Shown: positions 1 through 8,770 of the stretch, piece by piece | How positions within the stretch are numbered: the stretch's first letter is position 1 | How the letters are laid out: each line of letters starts with the position of its first letter | Assembly: GCF_009831655.1 (NCBI RefSeq) | Contig: NZ_WRPA01000024.1 | Location: 1 to 57,881 of the forward strand | From: Shewanella insulae | Lineage (GTDB): Bacteria; Pseudomonadota; Gammaproteobacteria; Enterobacterales; Shewanellaceae | Direction of reading: 5' to 3' | DNA length: 57,881 bases | Position numbers and translations under genes: made by a program | The notes under the pieces: model-generated | What the model was told of the DNA's origin: nothing | The model's database searches: none | What the model saw: the letters and a program-made list of their open reading frames with translations, nothing else

Positions 1-60
1 CCCACTTGTTACCGGTCTCTCGTAAGAGGAGCCGCCATTCAATCGAGCTACTGCATAAAG

Positions 61-82
61 ACCCTCAACGGCCATTGAGGGT
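61..82. repeat. Small perfect hairpin upstream of the nuclease gene
   Basis: An 8-bp perfect inverted repeat (accctcaa/ttgagggt) with a 6-nt loop lies in the first 110 bases, which otherwise show no supported gene. The stretch before the nuclease gene has stops in every plausible frame. The hairpin could belong to an upstream terminator or an intergenic repeat; no T-run follows it. Confidence 0.35.
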
Positions 83-211
83 GGGCCTCCAATTTACCCT
101 AAAATGGAACAGGATTAACCATACAAGAAGATTAGAGGCGTTGAGCGTTATAAAAAAATACATGAAATTATTCATTCTAGAGTTGCTATTAGAAACATCC
201 TTCAGCGAGAC

Positions 212-1180
212 ATGTTCAATCCCAGTGAACCTCTCAATCAAAGAAAGGATAGGTTAAAGGTTTTAATACATGATCTGCATCTTAATGTTGATAAAATAGG
301 CGCCACTTTGGATGATAGAATTGATGTTATTGTATCTACATTAAATAAATCAACTAACCGAGAATTTGAATGTCTTAGTGCTGCGGGTTTCAAAGAGCTC
401 TATGTAACACTGCAAACTCATTTTCCTGATTTTGAATCTCTACTGAGAATAGAGTTTGAACTGGAAGAGTCAGAGGATATTGATACGGAAAAGTTGAGGG
501 CTTTAAGTATTACACCTGTTGATATCCTTTATTTACTGAGTAATGAGCAAGTAAAGGTAGTGCGAGACAAAATGTCGTTGTCAAAAAGGGGAAATCCAAG
601 GCAACTGATCTTGGAGTCCTTCGCTAATGCAAATGAGAAATTGATAGAGAATTATCCAGCTCTTGCTCGAAGAGATTTGGCAGCATTAAGAAAAGCCGCG
701 ATTGATATTTCTGAAGCAGAGGTTGGAGTAAAATTTGAAGAAATAACTAAGGAAATTTTTGAACACTTAAACTTAATTGTTGATGAAGATGTGAGGAAAT
801 CAATTAATACAGCTAAGGATAAAGCCGATATAGTTATATCTTTAAGTGATGATGATGTCATTGTTGGGGAGGCTAAGACATTTAAAAATGGCGATTTTGC
901 TAAATATTCAACAACATCAAGGCAGGTCAAGTCATATGTGAATCGCTGTGAAAATCAAGGTAAAAGAGTTGCACAGGTATTAATTATAGCCCCTAGTTTT
1001 TCTCAGGATTTTGTTGAAAGTGCGGAAATGGATACAGAAATTAATATCTCACTATTGGAAGCTGAAGGGTTAAAAATGATTTATGATGCTTACAGATCTC
1101 GTCGCAATCCCAAATTCTCGGCAAAGTTATTAACCAAAGGTGGCTTATTAAAGGCAGAGTTGATTGCAAAAAATATCTAG
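212..1180 (+). CDS. PD-(D/E)XK nuclease-like protein, AT-rich, possibly N-terminally truncated
   Basis: No exact family recognised. The last third reads like a PD-(D/E)XK nuclease core: a helix with acidic residues near 176-177, then D206 (KADIVI), then E220-A-K222 (VGEAKTF), which fits the E...D...ExK pattern of restriction-type nucleases. The first ~160 residues are mostly helical with no motif I know. The gene is clearly AT-rich compared with metH next to it, which suggests horizontal transfer. The frame stays open about 90 bases upstream of the chosen ATG (212) back to a TAA near 119, and that stretch also reads like protein, so the original start may have been lost. No good ribosome binding site precedes 212. 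Nuclease activity is inferred from the motif only; an orphan restriction or defence role is possible. Confidence 0.6.
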   Translation: MFNPSEPLNQRKDRLKVLIHDLHLNVDKIGATLDDRIDVIVSTLNKSTNREFECLSAAGFKELYVTLQTHFPDFESLLRIEFELEESEDIDTEKLRALSITPVDILYLLSNEQVKVVRDKMSLSKRGNPRQLILESFANANEKLIENYPALARRDLAALRKAAIDISEAEVGVKFEEITKEIFEHLNLIVDEDVRKSINTAKDKADIVISLSDDDVIVGEAKTFKNGDFAKYSTTSRQVKSYVNRCENQGKRVAQVLIIAPSFSQDFVESAEMDTEINISLLEAEGLKMIYDAYRSRRNPKFSAKLLTKGGLLKAELIAKNI

Positions 1181-1288
1181 GTGTTGGATTTTTAATGCTG
1201 GATTGGTAATTTTTGTAAGTTGCAACTATTCATCTCAATGAGGGTTAAAGCTACAGTAATTCCCCATCGAAGTTGCCGAAATATGGAG

Positions 1289-1576
1289 ATGAAAATGCCG
1301 TGTGGCCATCATGGATGATGGGCAAGGCTCGGAGGGACAGGAGTCCCATCCGAGTCGTTAGGCGATTTTCATTGGAGTATGAGGACAAACAACTTCGTCG
1401 GGGGCGGCAGGGGAGATGCAAGAGGGGGATTGCTGTTGATCCCCCTCTTGTTCGGGTGTGGGTTGAAGACCCACTACTTACCTCGGCCGCAAGGCCGTAT
1501 GGGTTAGTGAGGTGAAGCCTCAGTACTAATGTTCAAACGAAGTTTGGGTAATCAAAGGAGTCAAGGTGATGACTCC
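1289..1576. repeat. Multi-hairpin intergenic element between nuclease gene and metH
   Basis: This 409-base gap holds at least six stem-loops. An outer stem (atgaaaat 1289-1296 with attttcat 1365-1372) encloses a hairpin with an ATGGAT loop (1306-1321) and a longer one with gggac/gtccc inside ctcgga/tccgag (1328-1354), so the three form a junction. Then come a perfect 10-bp stem (1421-1430 with 1439-1448), gtgggt/acccac (1458-1474), a cggcc/ggccg stem closed by a gcaa tetraloop (1484-1497) and ggagtca/tgactcc (1557-1576). The open frames here have no family similarity I can see and look like by-products. It could be an intergenic repeat, a structured RNA or the remnant of a mobile element. The last hairpin lies just past the metH stop and might end its transcript, though the T-run is weak. 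Confidence 0.55.
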
Positions 1577-1589
1577 AGATCACTTCCCG

Positions 1590-4500
1590 TTACACATCAT
1601 AATCAAGTACCGGTGCCAACCACCGCTCTGTCTCCTCCACACTCATTCCCTTACGCTTGGCGTAATCCTCCACCTGATCCCGGCCGATATTGGTCACACC
1701 GAAGTAGCGTGACTGCGGGTGGGCGAAGTACCAGCCGGAGACGGCGGCGGTGGGGAACATGGCGTAGCTCTCGGTGATGTTTAGATCTATGGTCTCGTCG
1801 GGCTTTAGCAGCTCCCACAGCAGGCCTTTCTCTGTGTGATCCGGGCAGGCAGGGTAGCCGGGGGCCGGACGTATGCCTTTGTATTTCTCACGGATCAGCG
1901 CCTCGTTATCCAGGTTCTCATCGGCGGCGTAGCCCCAGAACTCCTTACGTACCCGCTCGTGCATCCGCTCGGCGAAGGCCTCGGCCAGTCGGTCGGCCAG
2001 ACACTTAAGCATGATGGCGTTGTAATCGTCGTGGTTGGCTTCGAAGCGGGCCACATGCTCGTCGATGCCGTGGCCGGCGGTGACGGCGAAGCCGCCCATG
2101 TAATCGGCAACGCCCGAGTCTTTCGGCGCGACGAAGTCGGCGAGACAGAAGTTGTCGTTGCCCACACGTTCTATCTGCATCCGCAGATGGTGAGTGGTCA
2201 TCTCGACCTGGCTGCGGCTCTCGTCTGTGTAGATCTCGATATCATCATAATTGACCGTGTTGGCCGGGAAGAGGCCGATGACCGCCTTGGCGTTAAGCCA
2301 CTTCTCTTCGATTATGGTTTTGAGCATCGCCTTGGCATCTTGATAGAGCTTGCGCGCCTCTTCACCCACCACCTCGTCGTCGAGGATCTTGGGGAAGTGG
2401 CCGTGCAGTTCCCAGCTGCGGAAAAACGGCGTCCAGTCGATGCGATCGACCAGGTCTTCCAGCGGATAGTCGTCAAACACCTGTCTGCCCAATTGATTCG
2501 GCACGAAAGGCGTATGGGCGTTCCAGTCTTGCTGGCAGCGGTTTTCCCGTGCGGCCTCGAGGGAGACGATCTGCTTGCGCTTAGCCTGTGAATTGCGTTT
2601 GTCGCGCATCACCCGGTATTCCTCGTAGGCGGCATCTATGGTCGCCTGACGGGTCTCCTTGTTGATCAGCTTAGCCACCATGGGCACGGCGCGCGAGGCG
2701 TCGGCAATATAGATGGCGCCTTCGGGGGCGTGGGGGGCTATCTTCACCGCAGTGTGTATCTTGGAGCAGGTGGCGCCGCCTATGATGGAGGGGATATTCA
2801 GCCCCGCCTTGTGGAAGGCTTTGACGTTGTGCACCATCTCATCCAGGCTCGGGGTGATAAGCCCCGACATGCCGATGATATCTACCTTCTCCGCCTTGGC
2901 GACCTCTATGATCTTCTCGACCGGCACCATGACGCCGAGATCCACCACCTCGTAGCCGTTACAGGCCAGCACTACACCGACGATATTCTTGCCTATGTCG
3001 TGCACGTCACCCTTGACCGTGACCATGAGGATCTTGCCGTTGGACTCGCCCTCGAACTTTTCCGCCTCTATGTAGGGATTGAGGTAGGCCACCGCCTTCT
3101 TCATCACCCGCGCCGATTTCACCACCTGGGGCAGGAACATCTTGCCCGAACCAAACAGATCGCCGACCACGTTCATGCCATCCATCAGCGGGCCTTCGAT
3201 CACATCAAGCGGACGGCTGGCCAGCTGGCGGGCTTCTTCGGTGTCCTGGTCGATAAACTCTGTGATCCCCTTGACTAGGGCGTGTTCAAGCCGCTTATTG
3301 ACCGGCCAGCTGCGCCACTCGAGATCTTCCTTCTTGGCGCCCGTGGCACCGTCACCGCGGTACTGCTCGGCGATCTCCAGCAGCTGTTCTGTGTTGTTTG
3401 AATCTTTAACCGGGCAGGGCAGGTTCTGCACCACGGCCTCCACTCTGGCCTTCAGCTCGGGATCGATATCATCATAGATCGCCAGCTGACCGGCGTTGAC
3501 TATGCCCATGTCCATCCCCGCCTGGATGGCGTGATAGAGGAACACGGCGTGGATCGCCTCGCGCACCGGGTTGTTGCCGCGGAAGGAGAAGGAGACGTTG
3601 GATACCCCGCCGGAGATCATCGCATGGGGCAGGGTGCGTTTGATCTCGCGGGTCGCCTCGATGAAGTCCACCGCATAGTTGTCGTGCTCGTCGATGCCGG
3701 TGGCGATAGCGAAGATGTTGGGGTCGAAGATGATATCTTCCGGCGGGAAGCCCACCTTATCCACCAATATCCGATAGGCGCGGGTACAGATCTCTACCTT
3801 GCGCGCCATGGTATCGGCCTGACCCACCTCGTCGAAGGCCATGATGATGGCTGCGGCGCCGTAGCGCTTTACCAGGGTGGCCTGCTCGATAAACTTGTCT
3901 TCACCCTCCTTGAGGGAGATGGAGTTCACCACGCCCTTGCCCTGGATGCACTTGAGGCCAGCCTCGATCACCTCCCACTTTGAGGAGTCGATCATGATGG
4001 GTACCCGGCTGATGTCGGGCTCGGAGGCGATAAGGTTGAGGAACTTCTGCATCACCTCGACGCCGTCCAGCATCCCCTCATCCATGTTGATGTCGATGAT
4101 CTGGGCGCCGTTCTCCACCTGATCCCTGGCCACCGACAGCGCCTCTTCATATTCACCCGTCTTGATAAGGCGTAGAAATTTGGCCGAGCCGGTCACGTTG
4201 GTGCGCTCGCCCACGTTCACAAATAACGAGTCGGCGTCTATGGTCAGCGGCTCAAGGCCTGAGAGGCGACAGGCCACAGGCAGAGCCGGCAACTTGCGGG
4301 CGCCGTGCTTGATGACGGCGGCGCGGATCGCCTTGATATGTTCCGGCGTGGTGCCGCAGCAGCCGCCGATGATGTTGAGCAAGCCTTCCTCGGCCCAGGG
4401 GCCGATCACCTCGGCCATCTGCTCCGGGGTCTCGTCATAACCGCCAAACTCGTTGGGCAGCCCGGCGTTGGGGTGCGCCGATACATAGCATTCGGCGATC

Positions 4501-5312
4501 TTCGACAGCTCCTCCACATAGGGGCGCAGCTCCTGTGGCCCTAGGGCGCAGTTGAGGCCGATGGAGAGCGGCTTCACGTGGCGCAGCGAGTTGTAGAAGG
4601 CCTCTGTGGTCTGGCCCGTCAGGGTGCGGCCCGAGGCATCGGTAATGGTGCCCGAGATCATCACGGGCAGACGCTGGCCCAGCTGGTCGAATAGGGTCTC
4701 GATGGCAAACAGCGCCGCCTTGGCGTTGAGGGTATCGAAGATGGTCTCCACCATGATGATGTCGGCGCCGCCTTCGATAAGGGCCTGGGTCGACTCCAGA
4801 TAGGCTTCTACAAGGTCGTCGAAATGGATATTACGATAGCCAGGATCGTTCACATCCGGGCTGATGGAGCAGGTGCGGTTGGTGGGGCCCAGTACCCCTG
4901 CCACATAGCATTGACGGCCTGTCTCGGCGGCCACCTCGTCACAGGCGGCGCGGGCCAGTCGAGCGCCCCCTAGGTTGATCTCCCGCGACAGCGACTGCAT
5001 CTCATAGTCGGCCATGGCTACCTGGGTAGCGTTGAAGGTGTTGGTCTCTATGATATCGGCGCCCGCCAGCAGGTAATCCTTGTGGATCTGCTTGATAAGC
5101 TCGGGTTGGGTCAGCACCAGCAGGTCGTTGTTACCCTTGAGATCGCAGGGCCACTGTTTGAAGCGCTCGCCGCGAAAGTCGGCCTCCTCCAGTTTGTGGT
5201 TCTGGATCATGGTGCCCATGGCGCCGTCGAGGATCAAAATTTCCTTATTGAGCCGCGCGCGGATCGCGTCGTTGATCTGTTTTACGTTTCGAACAGGGGA
5301 TTGGGTCGCCAT
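1590..5312 (-). CDS. metH: Cobalamin-dependent methionine synthase
   Basis: Transfers a methyl group from 5-methyltetrahydrofolate to homocysteine through methylcobalamin in the cytoplasm. All four modules are present: the homocysteine domain with zinc ligands C255, C318 and C319; the pterin domain (NVGERTNVTGS); the B12 domain with DVHDIGKN, whose histidine (about 767) is the lower cobalt ligand; and the C-terminal reactivation domain with RPAPGYPAC for S-adenosylmethionine. Length 1240 residues against 1227 in E. coli. It is divergent from cobC and the B12 salvage operon that supplies its cofactor. Upstream MetJ boxes indicate repression by MetJ with S-adenosylmethionine. Confidence 0.98.
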   Translation of the reverse strand: MATQSPVRNVKQINDAIRARLNKEILILDGAMGTMIQNHKLEEADFRGERFKQWPCDLKGNNDLLVLTQPELIKQIHKDYLLAGADIIETNTFNATQVAMADYEMQSLSREINLGGARLARAACDEVAAETGRQCYVAGVLGPTNRTCSISPDVNDPGYRNIHFDDLVEAYLESTQALIEGGADIIMVETIFDTLNAKAALFAIETLFDQLGQRLPVMISGTITDASGRTLTGQTTEAFYNSLRHVKPLSIGLNCALGPQELRPYVEELSKIAECYVSAHPNAGLPNEFGGYDETPEQMAEVIGPWAEEGLLNIIGGCCGTTPEHIKAIRAAVIKHGARKLPALPVACRLSGLEPLTIDADSLFVNVGERTNVTGSAKFLRLIKTGEYEEALSVARDQVENGAQIIDINMDEGMLDGVEVMQKFLNLIASEPDISRVPIMIDSSKWEVIEAGLKCIQGKGVVNSISLKEGEDKFIEQATLVKRYGAAAIIMAFDEVGQADTMARKVEICTRAYRILVDKVGFPPEDIIFDPNIFAIATGIDEHDNYAVDFIEATREIKRTLPHAMISGGVSNVSFSFRGNNPVREAIHAVFLYHAIQAGMDMGIVNAGQLAIYDDIDPELKARVEAVVQNLPCPVKDSNNTEQLLEIAEQYRGDGATGAKKEDLEWRSWPVNKRLEHALVKGITEFIDQDTEEARQLASRPLDVIEGPLMDGMNVVGDLFGSGKMFLPQVVKSARVMKKAVAYLNPYIEAEKFEGESNGKILMVTVKGDVHDIGKNIVGVVLACNGYEVVDLGVMVPVEKIIEVAKAEKVDIIGMSGLITPSLDEMVHNVKAFHKAGLNIPSIIGGATCSKIHTAVKIAPHAPEGAIYIADASRAVPMVAKLINKETRQATIDAAYEEYRVMRDKRNSQAKRKQIVSLEAARENRCQQDWNAHTPFVPNQLGRQVFDDYPLEDLVDRIDWTPFFRSWELHGHFPKILDDEVVGEEARKLYQDAKAMLKTIIEEKWLNAKAVIGLFPANTVNYDDIEIYTDESRSQVEMTTHHLRMQIERVGNDNFCLADFVAPKDSGVADYMGGFAVTAGHGIDEHVARFEANHDDYNAIMLKCLADRLAEAFAERMHERVRKEFWGYAADENLDNEALIREKYKGIRPAPGYPACPDHTEKGLLWELLKPDETIDLNITESYAMFPTAAVSGWYFAHPQSRYFGVTNIGRDQVEDYAKRKGMSVEETERWLAPVLDYDV

Positions 5313-5385
5313 AACTTTTACCTACTTCAACTGACCTATTGCCTAAACTGCTGCGTCTATCGATTTGACGTGCTATTTTTATTTT

Positions 5386-5417
5386 GGATGTATAAACGTA
5401 TAGACGTCTATACTAAT
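5386..5417. promoter_or_regulatory. MetJ operator array for metH
   Basis: Four adjacent 8-bp boxes lie about 75-105 bases upstream of the metH start: ggatgtat, aaacgtat, agacgtct, atactaat. They match the MetJ consensus AGACGTCT at 5, 6, 8 and 4 of 8 positions. MetJ dimers bind such tandem boxes cooperatively with S-adenosylmethionine as corepressor. The perfect box is 5402-5409. Confidence 0.8.
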
Positions 5418-5553
5418 CGACTTATAATACTCAGGGCAAGTCAAAAGAGTATAGCCTTTGGCTTCGAGGGAGAATGGCCGCTAAGCTGTATTTTCATGGC
5501 AAAAGGCACTTCCCTTGGTCGTGGATGAATCTGAAAGTTTTTCAAGGCCTTAT

Positions 5554-5597
5554 TTATCTTTCATTGCCAAGGGTCTTAATTATCTTTCATTGCCAAG
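5554..5597. repeat. Two 18-bp direct repeats, 26-bp period
   Basis: The 18-mer ttatctttcattgccaag occurs at 5554-5571 and again, identical, at 5580-5597, between metH and cobC. It may be a regulator's double site for cobC or one of the many short duplications in this window. The rest of the 5313-5657 gap holds the MetJ array and otherwise nothing I recognise. Confidence 0.7.
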
Positions 5598-5657
5598 AAT
5601 GGCTGCCAGAGAGTATCCTGCTAACCATATAGATTTTAAAGGTTTAATGCTGCGCTT

Positions 5658-6269
5658 ATGACGCAAACGACACTCTATTTGATGCGCCACGGCGAATGTG
5701 AAGGTGGCAACCTGCTGCGTGGTCATAGCGATCAACCCCTTACCGAGATAGGCTTCGCCCAGATGCAGCTGGCCTATGCCAAGTTGCCCGAGACGGTGGA
5801 CAGGGTGATCAGCTCGCCGCTCAAGCGTTGCCGTGTGTTTGCCGAGCACCTCACCACTAAGAGTCAGGTGAAGGTGGCCTTAGATGCTGGGCTAAAGGAG
5901 ATCTACTTTGGCCTTTGGGATGGTCAGCCTATCCCTGAGCTGCACGCCGATCACGGCGAGGAGCTGAGTGCCTATTGGCGAGATCCCTGGGCTAATCCGC
6001 TGCCCGAGGGGGAGCCCATGGCTGATTTCGAGCGACGTGTCGACGAGGTGGTCGAGCAGCTGGTGCACCAGCATAGTGGCGAGGCCTTGTTACTGATCAC
6101 CCACGGCGGGGTAATACGCCACCTGATGTCCAAGGCCCTGGGAGTGGAGCGCGCCGTGGGCTTCTATACCAGGCTGAGCCTGGACTACGCCAGTGTGGTC
6201 AAGATCAGTCACTATCGCGACAAGACGGGAGAGGGTTACTGGCGCCTGCATTGGCACGACGCACAGTAA
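5658..6269 (+). CDS. cobC: Alpha-ribazole phosphatase (histidine phosphatase superfamily)
   Basis: Member of the phosphoglycerate-mutase-like histidine phosphatases: the phosphohistidine motif LMRHGE is at residues 8-13, a second arginine/glutamate region follows (SSPLKR, LKEIYFGLWDG), and the C-terminal histidine is in LLITHGGVIRH. In the nucleotide-loop pathway CobC removes the 5'-phosphate from alpha-ribazole phosphate, or from adenosylcobalamin phosphate. The 203-residue length fits. Its place just upstream of the B12 salvage operon supports CobC over a general phosphatase. It lies before the riboswitch, so it is probably transcribed separately. Confidence 0.85.
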   Translation: MTQTTLYLMRHGECEGGNLLRGHSDQPLTEIGFAQMQLAYAKLPETVDRVISSPLKRCRVFAEHLTTKSQVKVALDAGLKEIYFGLWDGQPIPELHADHGEELSAYWRDPWANPLPEGEPMADFERRVDEVVEQLVHQHSGEALLLITHGGVIRHLMSKALGVERAVGFYTRLSLDYASVVKISHYRDKTGEGYWRLHWHDAQ

Positions 6270-6366
6270 TTGATTTGCCCTGAAGTGTTAGTTCCAGTCG
6301 CTGCCCGGCTTGCCAGGGGGGCGAAATTTAGCATAATAACCAAGCGCGGGGACAGCCCGCGCCGGG

Positions 6367-6518
6367 AGTATGGTGTCGAGATCGCCTAGGCGATAACTCG
6401 GACTTAATAGGGAATTGGGGAAGGCCCAGCGCCGCTAGCCCAAGCTGTGCCCGCAACTGTGAGTGTGCCGCCAGGTCGAAGTCGACCGGTTTGCCACGAG
6501 CCAGGATACCTGCCTACT
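6367..6518 (+). ncRNA. Cobalamin (AdoCbl) riboswitch aptamer
   Basis: Core motifs of the B12 riboswitch occur in order: an early stem (gtcgag...ctcggac around 6374-6402), ttaatagggaatt (6404-6416), gtgcccgcaactgtga (6447-6462), and the B12 box gagccaggatacctgcc (about 6498-6514). It lies in the leader of the btuD-btuC-cobTSUQO operon. Binding of adenosylcobalamin is expected to lower expression of uptake and salvage genes. The exact 5' boundary is approximate. Confidence 0.93.
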
Positions 6519-6531
6519 CTCTAACCACTAT

Positions 6532-6644
6532 CTCAAGCGGGTGACTTGAGGGAGCCATTAGATGAAGAATACCTCGGGGCCTAATCTGGCCCAAGGGCGA
6601 GGCGCCTCGGCGTCGCTCCCTGGAGGGCGCTAAGTTGAGCGCCC
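6532..6644 (+). promoter_or_regulatory. Riboswitch expression platform with competing hairpins and occluded btuD start
   Basis: Downstream of the B12 box lie ctcaag/cttgag (6532-6550), agggagc/gctccct (6549-6555 with 6615-6621), cctcg/cgagg (6572-6576 with 6598-6602) around gggcc/ggccc, and an alternative pairing in which the same cgagg (6598-6602) pairs with cctcg at 6605-6609. A final stem gggcgct/agcgccc (6625-6644) holds the TTG start of btuD in its loop and part of the GGAGG Shine-Dalgarno in its stem. There is no T-run, so control of translation looks more likely than termination. Confidence 0.6.
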
Positions 6645-7603
6645 CTAATCAGCAAGTGCAAACAGAATCACTCCAGGCTCACGGCGTCAGTGAAGGCGCA
6701 AACCTAGATGTAGCTGTCGGCGATGGCGCCTGCGCACGCCCGGCCCTGTCGGTGCGGGAGCTCAGCTGGCGCTGCGGCGAGCGCGCCATCCTCTCAGAAG
6801 TCAAACTGGATCTGCCCGAGGGCAAGATGCTGGGGATCATAGGCCCCAACGGCGCCGGCAAGTCTAGCCTGCTGCGCTGTCTCTATCGTTTTCTCACCCC
6901 TAGCAGCGGCGAGATCCAGCTGTTTGGTCAGCCTATCGCCAGCCTGAGCGCCAGGGCCTTTGCCCGCGAGGTGGCCGTGGTGCTGCAAGACACGCCCCAG
7001 CATTTCGACATGACCACGGCCCAGCTGGTGGCATTGGGGCTCACCCCACACAAGGCCGCCTTCTCCATGACCACTAAGGCCGACCGCCTGGCGGTGAGTC
7101 AGGCCCTGGAGACAGTGGGACTCAAGGATCGCGCCGGTCAGACCTACGCCTCACTGTCCGGGGGGGAGAAGCAGCGCGCGCTGATTGCCCGCGCCATAGT
7201 GCAGCAGCCCAAGCTGTTGATCCTCGATGAGCCCACCAATCACTTGGATATCCGTTATCAAATCCAGATCCTCGAGCTGCTCAAGGCCCTGGGGGTGACT
7301 GTGGTGATCTCCATCCATGACCTCAATCTTGCCAGCGCCCTGTGCGATCAGCTGTTGCTGCTGGATCAGGGCAAGGCGGTGGCGCAAGGGAGCCCAAAGC
7401 AGGTGCTGAGCGAGGTGCAGATCGCCAGGGTGTTCGGCGTCTGTTGTCAGGTATCGCCCCATCCACAGCACGGCAACCCGCAGATTAACTATTTCTATGG
7501 TTACCACAATCATCTTCAAAATAGCGGTAAGAATGATCGTCATAGCGAGCCTCAAGGTGAGCAGCCCTTAGAGGCGAAGGAGGCTAACCATGGTGAGCGC
7601 TAG
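6635..7603 (+). CDS. btuD: Cobalamin ABC transporter ATP-binding protein
   Basis: ATPase of the vitamin B12 importer BtuCDF. Walker A GPNGAGKSS is at residues 70-78, followed by the signature LSGGEKQR, Walker B LLILDEPTNHLD and a switch histidine in ISIHDLNLA. Iron/B12-type ATPases usually start close to the first strand, but here about 35 poorly conserved residues come first. The start is a TTG at 6635 preceded by GGAGG at 6622-6626; I see no better ATG. Its 3' end overlaps btuC by 14 bases, which indicates coupling. The riboswitch upstream supports B12 as substrate over iron-siderophore. Confidence 0.9.
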   Translation: MSAPNQQVQTESLQAHGVSEGANLDVAVGDGACARPALSVRELSWRCGERAILSEVKLDLPEGKMLGIIGPNGAGKSSLLRCLYRFLTPSSGEIQLFGQPIASLSARAFAREVAVVLQDTPQHFDMTTAQLVALGLTPHKAAFSMTTKADRLAVSQALETVGLKDRAGQTYASLSGGEKQRALIARAIVQQPKLLILDEPTNHLDIRYQIQILELLKALGVTVVISIHDLNLASALCDQLLLLDQGKAVAQGSPKQVLSEVQIARVFGVCCQVSPHPQHGNPQINYFYGYHNHLQNSGKNDRHSEPQGEQPLEAKEANHGER

Positions 7604-8633
7604 TCTGAGTCAGGGAAGAGGTTATAGTCCGCTGCAACAGTTGGCCTTAGCCTGCCTTGGGCTGTTGACCCTGGCGACTCCTGTGCTGGCGGTGAGCTTC
7701 GGCGCGGCGCAGATAGGCGTGGCCGAGGTGCTCGAGGTGCTGCTTGCCAAGCTGAGCGGCGCCGATCCCGGCGGCGTGACCGCAAGAATATTGATCGAGC
7801 TGCGCCTGCCGCGCATCCTGCTGGCCTTTATCGCCGGTTTCGGCCTGGCCCTGGCGGGCGCCGTGTTGCAGACGGTGACCCGTAATCCCCTGGCCGACCC
7901 TTATCTGTTTGGTATCTCCTCGGGCGCCTCTCTGGGGGCCGTGGTGGTGATCACCCTGCTGGGCGGCGTCGGTGGCGTGCTCGCCAGTGTCGGCCTGCCG
8001 CTCGGGGCCTTTATCGGCGCCAGCCTGGCGGTGCTCATGGTGCTGGCTCTGTGCGGACGGGATCTGAACACCCAGATAGAGCGCATGTTGCTCTCCGGGG
8101 TGGCGATCTCCTTCCTGTTCGGTGCGCTGGCCAGCCTGATGCTCTATTTCTCCGGGCCGCAATCGGCCGCCTCTGTGTTGTTCTGGAGCCTGGGCAGCTT
8201 TGCCAAGGCGAGCTGGCAGATGCTCTGGCTGCCCTGGCTACTGGTGTTGGTGGCGAGCGCCATCTTGCTGCTACTTAAGCGACAGATCCTCGCCATTCAG
8301 GCGGGGGATGAGACAGCCCACACCTTAGGGATTCGAGTGCAGCGTCTGCGTCTCGTCAGCCTGCTGCTCTGCTCGCTGATCACCGCAGTGCTGGTGGCCA
8401 ACTGCGGCGGCATAGGCTTCGTCGGCCTGATGGTGCCCCACATGGTGCGCCTATTGCTGCCCGGGCGCTTTGCCCTGCTGCTGACGGCCCTGGTGGGCGG
8501 CCTGTTTATGATCTGGGTGGATGTGCTGGCGCGCTGCCTGCTCAGCTATCAGGAGCTGCCGGTGGGGATCATCACGGCTGTGATAGGCAGCCTCTTCTTC
8601 CTGTTTATCCTGGGTGGCAAGCGCAGTAACTAG
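7590..8633 (+). CDS. btuC: Cobalamin ABC transporter permease (FecCD/BtuC family)
   Basis: Polytopic inner-membrane permease of about ten helices. The family motif region ARILIELRLPRILLAFIAG is followed by TRNPLADPYLFGISSGASLG, typical of FecCD/BtuC proteins. Length 347 residues, normal for the family. It pairs with BtuD (overlap of 14 bases) and presumably takes B12 from the periplasmic BtuF encoded at 13986. An overlap this long is usual in translationally coupled transporter genes. Confidence 0.92.
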   Translation: MVSASLSQGRGYSPLQQLALACLGLLTLATPVLAVSFGAAQIGVAEVLEVLLAKLSGADPGGVTARILIELRLPRILLAFIAGFGLALAGAVLQTVTRNPLADPYLFGISSGASLGAVVVITLLGGVGGVLASVGLPLGAFIGASLAVLMVLALCGRDLNTQIERMLLSGVAISFLFGALASLMLYFSGPQSAASVLFWSLGSFAKASWQMLWLPWLLVLVASAILLLLKRQILAIQAGDETAHTLGIRVQRLRLVSLLLCSLITAVLVANCGGIGFVGLMVPHMVRLLLPGRFALLLTALVGGLFMIWVDVLARCLLSYQELPVGIITAVIGSLFFLFILGGKRSN

Positions 8634-8649
8634 CCTAGGTTCCCTATGC

Positions 8650-8688
8650 ATCGAAGGAGAGGAGTATCGAAGGAGAGGGCATTGAAGG
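8650..8688. repeat. Short purine-rich tandem repeats between btuC and cobT
   Basis: The unit atcgaaggagag(g) occurs at 8650-8665 and 8666-8680, with a degenerate third copy attgaagg at 8681-8688. The 137-base gap holds nothing else I recognise. The aaggag cores resemble ribosome binding sites, but no start codon follows at a useful distance. Confidence 0.55.
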
Positions 8689-8770
8689 AAAAGCGTATTG
8701 AACTATGCATGCAAAGAAGGTGTGGATTGAAATGAATCGAGAATGAGGGCGAGCGATATGAGGTACCAGT

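Noticed and set aside
6..257. Open reading frame at the left edge
   Set aside because: Low-complexity composition, overlaps the nuclease gene in another frame and shows no family similarity; not listed as a gene.
1289..1576. Group II intron or retron RNA
   Set aside because: No domain V-like sequence and no reverse transcriptase gene nearby; the hairpins alone do not support either.
1273..1777. Two open frames in the structured gap and over the end of metH
   Set aside because: They consist of hairpin sequence and antisense metH; composition unlike proteins.
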